Of a stretch of DNA of 63,045 bases, positions 44,703 to 53,033 are shown in pieces. This DNA is from Verrucomicrobiota bacterium. Lineage in GTDB: Bacteria; Verrucomicrobiota; Verrucomicrobiia; Palsa-1439. The stretch spans positions 1 to 63,045 of the forward strand of contig PLTX01000025.1 of assembly GCA_003164675.1 (NCBI GenBank). The letters are read 5' to 3'. The notes under the pieces were generated by a model, which saw only the letters and a list, made by a program, of their open reading frames with translations, searched no databases and was not told where the DNA came from. Numbering within the stretch: position 1 is the first letter of the stretch; each line of letters begins with the position of its first letter. The position numbers and the translations under genes were made by a program.

Positions 44703-45185
44703 TTTCTCCCTCCCAACAACCACTCAGACGAAACACCGGTCTGTTCGGTTACACCTGCCATCTATGATAACTGACGCACAACAATGCAGTTTGTTCAACC
44801 GTGCGCGTCAATACATCAATTTGCATACAGAAGATGTTGATAATCAATAGAATTTTTCTCGGTTCACAAAAAGGGGCGCTGCGCCAGACAGCCAGAACGT
44901 CCAAAGAGGTCGCGCAGAGATTCTTGACGGTGGCCCGCAAATTGGCGATTGCCCTGCCCAACAATTAGATACACACGAGAGAGCCGAGGTCGCCTTGCAG
45001 GATGCTGACCTTCGCCAACACCCGGCACACACGTCGGGTCTGCCTCTCCTGCATCAACCGCACACAGTAGTAACGGGCAGAACTGTGGCGGTTGCGCCGA
45101 CGTCAAGCCTTTGGCGCGTAAAGGGTGATCCACCGCATGAGCCTTTGTGGCAGCAGCGGTTTACAGGACTACTTCGGGGCCTTGG
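44703..45185. other. Intergenic region, no supported gene
   Basis: About 480 bases between two envelope-protein genes. On the minus strand, helical-looking fragments interrupted by stops (VLAKVSILQGDLGSL, then LLGRAIANLRATVKN after a stop) hint at decayed coding sequence, but no family can be named. A more A/T-rich part near 44760-44870 probably carries the promoter of the lipoprotein gene. Confidence 0.35.
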
Positions 45186-45833
45186 CTATCGCCTCGCGGG
45201 CTCGTCCGATCTGGATGTGGGCGGCACGGCGTCGGGTGGCGGTTTCGGATGGCGAGCTTCCTCGAAAGCTTTCTTCCACACGGCTTCACTGCCCTCCCGA
45301 TACCCGGAAATGAAACCGCGGCGAAAATCATCGCGCGCGCTAGCCGTGGCGTTGATAATGTACGCGCGCAGGTATTCGACCAGCCAATCCCGAGAAACAG
45401 TTTTCAACCGTAGCGCCTTGCCGGAGTCGTGGCCGAGCATCAGGTAGTCGCGGCCATCATATTGCGGATAGGCTGGCGGGTTGCCACCGTAATCGTAATA
45501 CGGCGGCGGATAGCCGTAATAGTCGTAGTAATCGTCGTAATAATAGGGCGGCCACCAGTACGGACCCCCGAACCAGCCCGGCCAGAAGCCGTAGAAACCA
45601 CCATAATACCCATGGCCATAATAATGGCCGTGTCCGTGATACGCCCGATCACCGGAGCCGTGCCCTCCACCAAATCCCCCGCCGTCATGTGAAGACCCGC
45701 CAAGTCCTCCGCCGCCGTGAGAACCCCCGCCCAATGCACCGCCATCTCCACCCTCCCTCGCGTCGACCGGGGAGACTGTGGCCAACATCAATACTGCAAC
45801 TCCTGCGGCGATAGAACCAAGATATGTCTTCAT
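45186..45833 (-). CDS. Secreted Gly/Tyr/His-rich protein
   Basis: A 215-residue exported protein. A signal peptide ending ...PVDA|REG leads into a low-complexity segment (about residues 25-135) with Gly-Ser-His repeats, then Tyr/Trp/Pro-rich runs (HGHGHYYGHGYYGG; YYYDDYYDYYGYPPPYYD). The last 70 residues are ordinary and charged (DWLVEYLRAYIINATASARD; RRGFISGYREGSEAVWKKAF). The His and Tyr clusters suit metal binding or cross-linking, but this is only compositional. The ATG at 45833 has GAGGTGA upstream. It is divergent from the region before the aldolase gene. Confidence 0.75.
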   Translation of the reverse strand: MKTYLGSIAAGVAVLMLATVSPVDAREGGDGGALGGGSHGGGGLGGSSHDGGGFGGGHGSGDRAYHGHGHYYGHGYYGGFYGFWPGWFGGPYWWPPYYYDDYYDYYGYPPPYYDYGGNPPAYPQYDGRDYLMLGHDSGKALRLKTVSRDWLVEYLRAYIINATASARDDFRRGFISGYREGSEAVWKKAFEEARHPKPPPDAVPPTSRSDEPARR

Positions 45834-46498
45834 GCTCAATCACCTCACCAGATTAGATGCTTCCGGGTGGGTTTTGGTTCAACCGTAGACGCGCTTGAGC
45901 GGACATGCGGGCATTGCGAATGCCGAATCACGGATATGAAAAAGCCAAAACTCCCTCAAGACCTGAGGGAGTTCTGGGCTGCGACTGCGTATCTGGGGGT
46001 GCGCTAACCAGCGGTTCTACTGCATCATTAAATTCTTCGTCGTTCCTTCTCCGGAGCACCAATGCAAACCCCGTCATTTCCCACATCGATCAAGCTCACC
46101 GACAAAAGGGCTTCCCGCACGTGGATTTCATGCGTGGAAGTTATCCTTACCTCGTCACTATGAACTGGTTAAGCTTGCCGTGTGCCACGTGCGCCGCACC
46201 CGGTTCCATCCCTCGTTTGGTGCAGTCACAAGATATTGCGGATAAGATTGTTACCTGCCAACCTGCGATCAACCACAATTCCGATCTCGTTGATGTGACA
46301 TTCGGGGATAGTGTAAACTACCGCGACGCTTGGAGCGATATGACGGCGTCTAACTATCGAACACTCAATGTGTTGTGTTTAGTTGACAGTACCCGGTCGC
46401 CCTGTAAGGAACATCGACATCGGATACACCGCCATACCGCACCCCTTTTATTGCATTGAATCGAAACGCCGGCCCGTTTAGCATTCACCGCACTTACA
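45834..46498. other. Intergenic region with one hairpin
   Basis: About 660 bases between divergent genes, noticeably less G/C-rich than its surroundings. A frame of 184 codons crosses it on the plus strand, but its composition and lack of protein character argue against coding. It holds a perfect 10-bp hairpin at 45949-45973. The promoters of the secreted protein and the aldolase must be here. Confidence 0.45.
45949..45973 (-). terminator. Perfect stem-loop, possible minus-strand terminator
   Basis: AACTCCCTCA and TGAGGGAGTT form a perfect ten-base stem with a five-base loop. On the minus strand the stem is followed by TTGGCTTTTTC, a weak U-tract; on the plus strand there is none. No gene ends here, so it may instead be an attenuator-like leader or a relic. 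Confidence 0.4.
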
Positions 46499-47521
46499 AT
46501 GACGCATACTCAAGGGAAGGAAACTGTTGTGACGAAGGAAACCCAAGCCACAGGACCGAAGGGCTGGATCGGCTACCGCCCGGAGATCAAGGTCATGGAT
46601 TGCACGATCCGCGACGGCGGATTGATGAACAACCATCGCTTCGACCACGAATTCGTGAAGGCGGTATACCAGGCGGACATCGAGGCCGGCGTCGATTACA
46701 TGGAAATCGGTTACAAGGCCTCCAAGAAACTTGTCAGCCGCAACGAATTCGGCGCCTGGAAATTCTGCGACGAAGACGATATGCGGCGGATAGTCGGCGA
46801 CAAAAAATCGTCGGTCAAAATCTCCGTCATGGCCGACGCCGAGCGCACCGATTACCACACCGACATCCTCCCCAAGGACAAGACCGTTGTGGACATGGTG
46901 CGCGTCGCGACCTACATCCATCAGATTCCCGCGGCGTTGGACATGATCAAGGACGCCCACGACAAGGGCCACGAAACAACGATCAACCTCATGGCCGTCT
47001 CGACCGTTCCCGACCTGGAACTCGACAACGCGCTGGAGGCCTTGTGCAACTCCGACGTCGGGACGCTCTACATCGTCGACAGTTTCGGCACGCTCTATGG
47101 AGAGCAAGTGCAGGCGCTGATGCACAAGTTCCTCAAGTTTGCCAGGCCGGCCAAGAAGACGATCGGGATTCACACGCACAACAACATGCAACTCGCGTTC
47201 GCCAACACCATCGAGGCGATCATTCTCGGCGCCAACATGCTGGACGCGAGCATTGCGGGTCTCGGCCGCGGGGCGGGCAACTGCCCGATGGAGCTGCTGT
47301 TGAGTTTCCTCCACAATCCCAAATTCAATCTCCGCCCGGTGCTGCGCTGCATCCAGCATCACGTGGAACCGATGCGCGAAAAACTGCGGTGGGGATTCGG
47401 CATCCCGTACATGGTGACCGGCCACCTCAACCAACATCCGCGCACGGCGATGAAGTTCATGGAAGAAACTGACGGGCGCGACATCCTCAAGTTCTACGAT
47501 GCCGCGATCGAGGAAGAGTAA
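46499..47521 (+). CDS. DmpG/HMGL-like aldolase family protein
   Basis: A 340-residue TIM-barrel of the pyruvate-carboxylase/HMG-CoA lyase superfamily. KVMDCTIRDGGLMNNHRFD carries the metal and substrate D-x-T-x-R-D motif, YMEIGYKAS follows, LYIVDSFGTLYGEQ sits on strand 6, and IGIHTHNNMQLAFANTIEA gives the H-x-H-N metal ligands; LGRGAGNCPMELLLSFL is the glycine-rich end seen in 4-hydroxy-2-oxovalerate aldolase. The C-terminal DmpG communication domain and a partner acylating dehydrogenase (DmpF) are both missing. It starts with ATG at 46499. It is monocistronic; substrate unknown, probably a hydroxy-oxo acid or a nucleotide-sugar precursor. Confidence 0.85.
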   Translation: MTHTQGKETVVTKETQATGPKGWIGYRPEIKVMDCTIRDGGLMNNHRFDHEFVKAVYQADIEAGVDYMEIGYKASKKLVSRNEFGAWKFCDEDDMRRIVGDKKSSVKISVMADAERTDYHTDILPKDKTVVDMVRVATYIHQIPAALDMIKDAHDKGHETTINLMAVSTVPDLELDNALEALCNSDVGTLYIVDSFGTLYGEQVQALMHKFLKFARPAKKTIGIHTHNNMQLAFANTIEAIILGANMLDASIAGLGRGAGNCPMELLLSFLHNPKFNLRPVLRCIQHHVEPMREKLRWGFGIPYMVTGHLNQHPRTAMKFMEETDGRDILKFYDAAIEEE

Positions 47522-47605
47522 TTCACAAATCACACGGGCAACTGTTTTCCCGTCTTCCTCATGGGCGGCGTCGCCTGCCTCCTCGCACTGCTGATCGTAC
47601 ATCCG

Positions 47606-47640
47606 TGGCGAAGCCCGCGTTCGCCCTACGGCGTCACGCG
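47606..47640. repeat. Palindromic repeat resembling 375-411
   Basis: GGCGAAGCCCGCGTTCGC is identical to the left-hand part of the element near 375, and GCGTCACGCGG closes both. The arms (CCGCGT, ACGCGG) could pair. It lies just before the sigma-factor gene and is probably a REP-like dispersed element. Confidence 0.6.
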
Positions 47641-47773
47641 GCCTATCCGTGTGAATCTGTGGCTCGCCCTTCCGCCTCCTGCCCCACCGCGCAAACCAAA
47701 TATTCCATCATCCCCCGTGAACTTTTCGGGTTCGGCTTGCAACTACTGTGAGAGAGGAGACAATCTCAAGCAG

Positions 47774-48262
47774 GTGCAATCCGACACCGATACGATTGGC
47801 CGGTTGTATGGGCAGCACGCGAACGAGCTGTACCACTACCTCGCGAGGCGGTGCCCCGATGCCGCGACCGCAGGCGACCTCTTGCAGGAAACCTTCCTGC
47901 AGGTCGTCCGCCAGTCCGATCACCTGGCCAAAGTGACCATGCCCCGCGCCTGGTTGTTTGCCATCGCCCGCAACATGCTCGCCCGCCACTACCGCCGACA
48001 ACGCGATCCCCAACCCGTCGCGCAGCTCTGGTATGAACCCGCCGAGCAGAAGGACGATCGTCTCATTGCCATGCGTGAGGCCATCCGCAGTTTGTCGGCC
48101 GAGCTGCGCGACACCCTCGATTTGCGGTTGGAACAGGAATTGTCATACGAAGAAATCGCCCACGTCATGGACATCCCCGTCGGGACAGTCCGCTCGCGAT
48201 TGCACAACGCCGTGCGCCAGTTGCGCGACCTCATGAACCAGCAGGAGGAAACCAAACAATGA
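47774..48262 (+). CDS. ECF-type RNA polymerase sigma factor
   Basis: A 162-residue sigma-70 family protein. Region 2 (LYGQHANELYHYLARRCPDA; AGDLLQETFLQVVRQSDHL; PRAWLFAIARNMLARHYRRQ) and region 4 (LDLRLEQELSYEEIAHVMDI; GTVRSRLHNAVRQLRDLM) are complete, and regions 1 and 3 are absent, as in ECF factors. AGAGAGGAG lies upstream of the GTG at 47774, with rather long spacing; the frame is open to 47561 but that part passes through a repeat. Its stop overlaps the next gene by four bases, so it is coupled to an anti-sigma-like protein. Confidence 0.92.
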   Translation: MQSDTDTIGRLYGQHANELYHYLARRCPDAATAGDLLQETFLQVVRQSDHLAKVTMPRAWLFAIARNMLARHYRRQRDPQPVAQLWYEPAEQKDDRLIAMREAIRSLSAELRDTLDLRLEQELSYEEIAHVMDIPVGTVRSRLHNAVRQLRDLMNQQEETKQ

Positions 48263-48744
48263 AACCGGATGTCATCGAACGTTTGCTTATGGACCGCGCC
48301 TTGGGGCGTCTCGATCCCGACGTCGACGCGCTGCTGGCGGATTACCTTGCCAACGACGCGTCAGCGGCGACCCAGGCCCAGGACCTTCAGGACGTGGTTC
48401 ATCTGGCCAGCGAGGCTGTTCGTCAGCCCGTGCTCGCAATCGCACCGCCGAATCAAATCCATCGAATCGTCTGGCGCCATCGCGCCGAACGGGCACTTGC
48501 CCTCGCCGCCTCGTTTGTGATCGGCGTGGGCATCACCGCTTTGGCGTTGCACGCCAACCTCCGGCATGAGGACAACACTGTCTCAGTCGCGCCATCGATC
48601 CCAAACGCATCGACACCATCGCCACGCCGGGAGGCCATCGTGAAAAGCAGGATCGAGTCCCTTCCCTTCTGGTCGAACCAACGGTTGTACCTGCTGGCTT
48701 CGGCTTCCACAGCCGACGCAAACGCAAAGGAGACGTTGAAATGA
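48259..48744 (+). CDS. Putative membrane anti-sigma factor
   Basis: A 161-residue single-pass protein. The cytoplasmic N-terminal part (MKPDVIERLLMDRALGRL; LLADYLANDASAA) resembles anti-sigma domains but lacks the H-x3-C-x2-C zinc motif. One membrane helix follows at about residues 80-98 (LALAASFVIGVGITALALHA), then a short periplasmic tail. Position directly after an ECF sigma gene, with overlapping stop and start on both sides, is the main support. It should hold the sigma factor at the membrane until an envelope signal arrives. Confidence 0.8.
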   Translation: MKPDVIERLLMDRALGRLDPDVDALLADYLANDASAATQAQDLQDVVHLASEAVRQPVLAIAPPNQIHRIVWRHRAERALALAASFVIGVGITALALHANLRHEDNTVSVAPSIPNASTPSPRREAIVKSRIESLPFWSNQRLYLLASASTADANAKETLK

Positions 48745-50174
48745 ATCCTGGCAAATGGCTCTCGCAACGATTCCTTCTGGCAGCCTCCGGCCTTCTCGTG
48801 CTGTGCGCCGGCTGCGACCCGAAGGACTGGATTTGTTGGGCGCCGGACGGTGAGCACGCGTTCGTGCAAGGGGCGGACGACACCACCTGGCTGATTGACC
48901 GCACCGGCAAGATCCTTGGCAACGCGGCCGACGCGCGCGCCTGGCTTCCGGATTCGCGCCGGGTGGTTGCCGTTCACGCGGTGAAACCCACCGGCTGGGA
49001 TGAATACGCCAGGTTGCTTGGCCCCGACCGCGCCTCGAAGACAACCAAAGCCGCCACCAGCCTTACGGACGTGATCCAAAATTATCACGGTGATTGGGCC
49101 AAGTTCGGCGACTCGCCCGAGTACAAGAAATGGGAGAACGAACTGGTTGGGCACACGTTCGATGCGGACTGGCTGACACGGTCGGTCGCGCTGTATCTCC
49201 ACCAAACGAACCCCAAGATTCTTGCCCCCATCCTCGATGCAAGCTCCGTCTCCATAACAAATCTCATCTCTGATATATACGAACTCAGCACCCGTAGTGT
49301 CCTGCCCTCTGACCCGCCAACCGAGCGGTTGCTGGTCCGTCTCCCGGACGAGATTGTGTCGGTGTTCCCCTCGCCGAGCGGGCAGGTGCTCGCCTTTGCC
49401 GTCGGAGAACCCGTCCGCCCGGCCCTCTACGTCGTCCCGCAAACCACGAACAGTTCTCCCGTGATGGTGGACGAAGGAGCGACCGAAGCCGGCTGGTCCA
49501 CGGATGGCCAGGACCTCGTATACGCCAAAACCACGGTTCCATACGACTTGCTTCAGAAGAGCACGCAACTCGGGACCATCACCAGCCGCCGCGTTTGCGG
49601 GACCAATGGACAAGTGCTGGCCAAGTTCGAGGATCCCAAGGACATCGCCGGAATAATCTTGGGACAAACCTCCACGCGCGTAGCCTGTCTCCCCGACGGT
49701 CGGATTCTCTTCGCCACGGCTCCGATTCGTCTCCCGGCGCTTTCCTCCGACGAGCCAAGCCACCTGACGCTGTTTGCCATCCGACCCGGCGCAACGCCGA
49801 TTCTCGAATCGATCGTGCATCCCGCCGATATCTCGCGACTTCCAGACCGGGTGGACCGCTTTGCGGTGAGCCCTGACAAGAAGCGGGCGTCCATCGTCGA
49901 CCGACACGGACACGTGAGTATCGTGTCTCTGGACACCGGGGAATTGTTGCCGATCCAGGAGATGAACGTCTATTCCAACACCGACAAATACACGCAACTC
50001 ATCCCCACCTGGCGAACCACCAACGAAGTCACGTGCCTCGTTCCGATCAGCGATCCTTCCGGCAGTACCGCACGCGTGGAGGTTGTCCTGGCGATCCTGA
50101 ATGGTCAGAAGACCGCCATCAGTCTGTCCTGGTCGAACGCGCCGATGAAGGGACTGCTGCTGCCCAGCGAATAA
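48741..50174 (+). CDS. Lipoprotein with WD40/PD40-like beta-propeller
   Basis: A 477-residue protein with a lipoprotein signal (FLLAASGLLVLCAG|C). Repeated blades with W/A-x-P-D-G patterns (ICWAPDGEHAFVQ; AWLPDSRRVVAV; AGWSTDGQDLVYA; ACLPDGRILFAT; FAVSPDKKRASIV) point to a TolB/PD40-type propeller. It is the third gene of the sigma/anti-sigma operon (ATGA overlap), so it may sense envelope state and act on the anti-sigma factor. That function is inferred from position; no ligand site is recognised. Confidence 0.78.
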   Translation: MNPGKWLSQRFLLAASGLLVLCAGCDPKDWICWAPDGEHAFVQGADDTTWLIDRTGKILGNAADARAWLPDSRRVVAVHAVKPTGWDEYARLLGPDRASKTTKAATSLTDVIQNYHGDWAKFGDSPEYKKWENELVGHTFDADWLTRSVALYLHQTNPKILAPILDASSVSITNLISDIYELSTRSVLPSDPPTERLLVRLPDEIVSVFPSPSGQVLAFAVGEPVRPALYVVPQTTNSSPVMVDEGATEAGWSTDGQDLVYAKTTVPYDLLQKSTQLGTITSRRVCGTNGQVLAKFEDPKDIAGIILGQTSTRVACLPDGRILFATAPIRLPALSSDEPSHLTLFAIRPGATPILESIVHPADISRLPDRVDRFAVSPDKKRASIVDRHGHVSIVSLDTGELLPIQEMNVYSNTDKYTQLIPTWRTTNEVTCLVPISDPSGSTARVEVVLAILNGQKTAISLSWSNAPMKGLLLPSE

Positions 50175-50611
50175 TCCCCACTCAATTCGTCGGGTCGCTC
50201 CGTCCAACCGCCGGCGCCCGGCATGCTCGGGAAATCGCCGCGACGGCCGCCGTCGCCTTGCTGGTGATCATCGGGCTCGTCGGATGGCGGTCGCAATCGC
50301 AGAGTGAATCGCTGATTGTTTCGGCGGTGCTGGTCTGGATGATCCTGATGGCGCCACTTTCGGAGTTTCATTATCTCCTTGTCTTACTGCTGCCAATGAT
50401 GGCAATGGTGTTTGTGGCAACCCATGCGCTGGACGGGGCGACCCGTTGGCTGGTGCGCGCGACGTTGGCCGTGTTTGCCGTGGCGGGACTGTTGACGATG
50501 GCCTTTGTGCCGCTGCAGCAAATCGGGCTGTTGTGTTGGGCAATGATCGGGTTGTGGGGCGTGCTGTTGACGGTTGTGGTTCGTCAGGCACGAATGAGCG
50601 GTGCGGAATGA
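50175..50611 (+). pseudogene. C-terminal relic of a GT87 (DUF2029-like) membrane glycosyltransferase
   Basis: A frame without a credible start encodes about 145 residues with four hydrophobic helices (AATAAVALLVIIGLVGW; SEFHYLLVLLLPMMAMVFVA; LLTMAFVPLQQIGLL; CWAMIGLWGVLLTVVV). LMAPLSEFHYLLVLLLP is the pattern of the last periplasmic part of GT87 mannosyltransferases. The first two thirds, with the catalytic Asp, are missing and the frame runs into the lipoprotein gene upstream, so it is a truncated leftover. It lies just before a DPM1-like GT2, a common partner of such enzymes. Confidence 0.5.
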
Positions 50612-50671
50612 CTCGTGTGGCTCATTGGTGACGCGCAAGCGGACCCACGCGGGAATATAGCAAGGAGGTTT

Positions 50672-51517
50672 ATGCATCCGGTAAAGGACGAAAGCCAGAG
50701 TCAAATCACCATGCAGTTTGCTGACAAAACAATGGTACATGACGACAGCTGCGGGAGCGGAACCGATTCACAATGGTTCGGTTCCCTCGTCTCCACGCCC
50801 ATTTCGCTGGTGCTGCCGATGTTCAATGAAGCTCCGGTCGTCGACGTCACCCTGAAACAGGCGATCGAAGGTCTCGAACGCAGGTTCGCGGATTTCGAAA
50901 TCGTCGTGGCAGACGATGCGAGCACCGACGGATGCGCCGAGAAAGTGGAACAGTGGACCCGCAAAGACCCGCGGATCAGACTGGTGCGTCTCCCGCACAA
51001 CCAGCGATTTGGCGGTGCCGTGTGTGCCGCGTTGCAGGGTGGTACAAAGGACTTCCTCGTTTACACCGATTTCGATCTGCCCATCCGGCTGGAAAGCCTC
51101 CCTCGCCTGCTGGAAGCGTTTTCGGACGCGGATGTGTTGACCGGTTATTCCGATGCCGGTGCCAAGTACGCCAACTGGAAATCGAGGGTCATTTCTCTCA
51201 GCTACAATTTCATGGTGCGCGCATTGTTCGGGTTGCGACTGCGCGACATCAATTTCGGCTTCAAGGCCGTGCGCCGCTCGGCCTGGGAAAAACTGCAACT
51301 GCGCTCCCGCAGCCCGTTTGTCGACGCCGAGTTGTTCGTCCAGGCCCGCTACCTCGGCCTCCGCGTGAAGGAAATCCCCGTACCCTTTGTGCAACGGCAC
51401 GTGGGGACTTCCCACATCCGCCGATTGGATGTGATCGCCGCCACCATGCTCGACATGGTGAAACTGCGACTGACGTTGTCCCGCCGGCTGGGGCGACCCG
51501 ACGCCCGTCGCAACTAA
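50672..51517 (+). CDS. DPM1-like family 2 glycosyltransferase
   Basis: About 281 residues, cytosolic GT-A enzyme. ISLVLPMFNEAPVVDVTLKQ, FEIVVADDASTDGCAEKV, LPHNQRFGGAVCAALQGG, FLVYTDFDLPIRLESL (DxD) and LFGLRLRDINFGFKAVRRSA are typical of polyprenyl-phosphate sugar synthases. No C-terminal membrane helices are present. AAGGAGG sits three bases before the ATG at 50672; an ATG at 50711 has a more usual distance to it. It is seven bases from the deacetylase gene, so the two form an operon: it may make or extend a lipid-linked sugar that the deacetylase then modifies. Confidence 0.88.
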   Translation: MHPVKDESQSQITMQFADKTMVHDDSCGSGTDSQWFGSLVSTPISLVLPMFNEAPVVDVTLKQAIEGLERRFADFEIVVADDASTDGCAEKVEQWTRKDPRIRLVRLPHNQRFGGAVCAALQGGTKDFLVYTDFDLPIRLESLPRLLEAFSDADVLTGYSDAGAKYANWKSRVISLSYNFMVRALFGLRLRDINFGFKAVRRSAWEKLQLRSRSPFVDAELFVQARYLGLRVKEIPVPFVQRHVGTSHIRRLDVIAATMLDMVKLRLTLSRRLGRPDARRN

Positions 51518-51523
51518 TCGTTT

Positions 51524-52387
51524 GTGAAGCTCCTGGTCGTCAACGCCGACGATTTCGGGCTCGACCCGGCCGTCAATGCGGCAATCGCAAAAGCCCACAC
51601 GGACGGCCTGCTGACCAGCGCCAGTTTGCTGATCACCGCGCCACATGCGACCGAGGCGATCGAGTTCGCCAGGTCTCACCCGAAACTTGGCGTCGGCCTT
51701 CATCTTTGCCTGGTGGAAGGTCGTTGCGCGGCGCCGCCGGACAAAATCCCCTCGCTGGCAACCGCCATGGGGCAATTGCCCCCGAGCCCGTTCGCTCTCT
51801 CCGCGAGATTGTTGTCAAACAAGCAATCGGATACGGACATCGAAATCGAACTCCGGGCGCAAATCAGCCGGTTCCTAGCCACCGGCCTGCGTCCGACCCA
51901 CTTCGACACTCACCAGCATACGCACCTGCATCCGCGCGTGTTGAAGGTTATCATGCGGCTGGCGCGCGAGCATGGCATCACCTTCATCCGCGCCCCGGTC
52001 GAGCCTCTGTGGCCGGCGATCCGATGCAGCCGGCAGCGGCTACCGCGGAAACTCGCCCGCTGGACGATCTTTGCCACGCTCGGTTCGTATGCGAAACGGG
52101 AACTGCGACGGGAAAACTTCCGCACGGTCGACCGCGCGGTCGGTGTACTCGACCCCGGCCATCTGCGAGAAGAATTTCTCGCACCCTACCTGCGCCGACT
52201 GCCGGAAGGACTGACGGAAGTGTTTTTCCACCCCGCCGACCGCCCGCCCGAACCCCTTGTAAAAATGCAGCACGGCTACGAACACGCCGCCGAACTCCAG
52301 GCCCTCTGCAGTCCACGCTTGCGCCAGCTCATCAACGACTCCGGCATCCGCCTCACCAACTTTCGAGAGTTGGGTTCGATTGGCTGA
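51524..52387 (+). CDS. ChbG/HpnK-family carbohydrate deacetylase
   Basis: A 287-residue YdjC-fold metal-dependent deacetylase. LLVVNADDFGLDPAVNAAI gives the first Asp pair (residues 9-10), GVGLHLCLVEGR follows, and THFDTHQHTHLHPRVLKVI carries the zinc histidines. The spacing matches HpnK, which deacetylates N-acetylglucosaminyl bacteriohopanetetrol, but no hopanoid gene is near; a ChbG-like or glycolipid substrate is just as likely. It starts with GTG at 51524 and is coupled to the DPM1-like gene. Confidence 0.85.
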   Translation: MKLLVVNADDFGLDPAVNAAIAKAHTDGLLTSASLLITAPHATEAIEFARSHPKLGVGLHLCLVEGRCAAPPDKIPSLATAMGQLPPSPFALSARLLSNKQSDTDIEIELRAQISRFLATGLRPTHFDTHQHTHLHPRVLKVIMRLAREHGITFIRAPVEPLWPAIRCSRQRLPRKLARWTIFATLGSYAKRELRRENFRTVDRAVGVLDPGHLREEFLAPYLRRLPEGLTEVFFHPADRPPEPLVKMQHGYEHAAELQALCSPRLRQLINDSGIRLTNFRELGSIG

Positions 52388-52427
52388 GCTGAGGCACCCC
52401 AGATGCCGTTTCGAAGCCCAAACGAAC

Positions 52428-53008
52428 CCAATATTGGGTAATTATATACTTGACTCAGTGGCCCACTTCCTGTAGTGTAGAGGCATGAAAACGGACAACT
52501 TGGAAACGCTGCAAGAAGCAATCGAATGCTTTGCCGACCCGCAACGGGCGCATGATTTCATGGTCGCTCTTCGCTGGCCCGGCGGGGTCGTGTGTCCCCG
52601 GTGCGGATGCAACAAGCTCCGTCAGATTTCGACTCGCCGCATGTGGGAGTGTACGCAGTGCAAAGAGAAAAAACAATTCTCGGTCAAAGTCGGCACGATT
52701 TTCGAGGACAGTCCACTTCCGATGAGCAAGTGGCTGGCTGCGGTCTGGTTGATTGCCAATGCCAAGAACGGGGTCAGTTCATGCGAGATTAGCCGCTCCC
52801 TTCACGTCACACAAAAAACTGGCTGGTTCATGCTCCAACGTATTCGTGTGGCAATGCAGACCGGCACGTTTGAGAAGTTCTGCGGTGAGGTTGAGGCAGA
52901 CGAGACGCTAGGTCACAAGCGGCGGAAGCGGAAATAAAAGACCGCATCCGCGCTTGAAACACTATCCATTGTGGTCACTGAGCTAAGTATATAATTACCC
53001 AATATTGG
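52428..53008 (+). mobile_element. IS1595-family deletion derivative with terminal inverted repeats
   Basis: The ends 52428-52463 and 52973-53008 are inverted copies that match over most of 36 bases, sharing GGGTAATTATATACTT and CTCAGTG. They are far more A/T-rich than the flanks. The only gene inside is a truncated transposase, so the unit is about 580 bp against roughly 1 kb for intact relatives. It cannot move by itself but could be mobilised by a full-length transposase. Palindromic GGCTTCGTT sequences flank both ends; a target duplication could not be set by eye. Confidence 0.75.
52485..52937 (+). pseudogene. Truncated IS1595-family transposase
   Basis: 150 residues. The N-terminus has the IS1595 zinc ribbon (VVCPRCGCNKLRQI...WECTQCKEKKQFS; four Cys), then GTIFEDSPLPMSKWLAAVWL and EISRSLHVTQKTGWFMLQRI typical of the family. 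The DDE domain begins with GEVEADET (first Asp), then stops after LGHKRRKRK. The second Asp and final Glu are lost, so the protein is catalytically dead. The right-hand inverted repeat follows within about 40 bases, marking an internal deletion. Confidence 0.82.
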
Positions 53009-53033
53009 CTTCGTTTTAGCAGAACGAAGCCAA
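53005..53033. repeat. Perfect 11-bp stem palindrome TTGGCTTCGTT
   Basis: TTGGCTTCGTT (53005-53015) and AACGAAGCCAA (53023-53033) form a perfect stem around a seven-base loop. One arm overlaps the right end of the IS1595 derivative. A further copy of the arm sits at 53110-53120, and a degenerate form lies left of the element near 52410-52427. Confidence 0.75.

Noticed and set aside
44749-45133. Possible decayed gene on the minus strand
   Set aside because: Helical-looking pieces are interrupted by stops and shifted between frames, and no family could be named.
45905-46459. 184-codon plus-strand frame before the aldolase gene
   Set aside because: Low G/C relative to the real genes, no domain-like pattern and no ribosome site. 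Treated as non-coding.
47561-47773. Longer start for the sigma factor
   Set aside because: The extra 71 residues cross a palindromic repeat and a Pro-rich stretch unlike any sigma-factor N-terminus.
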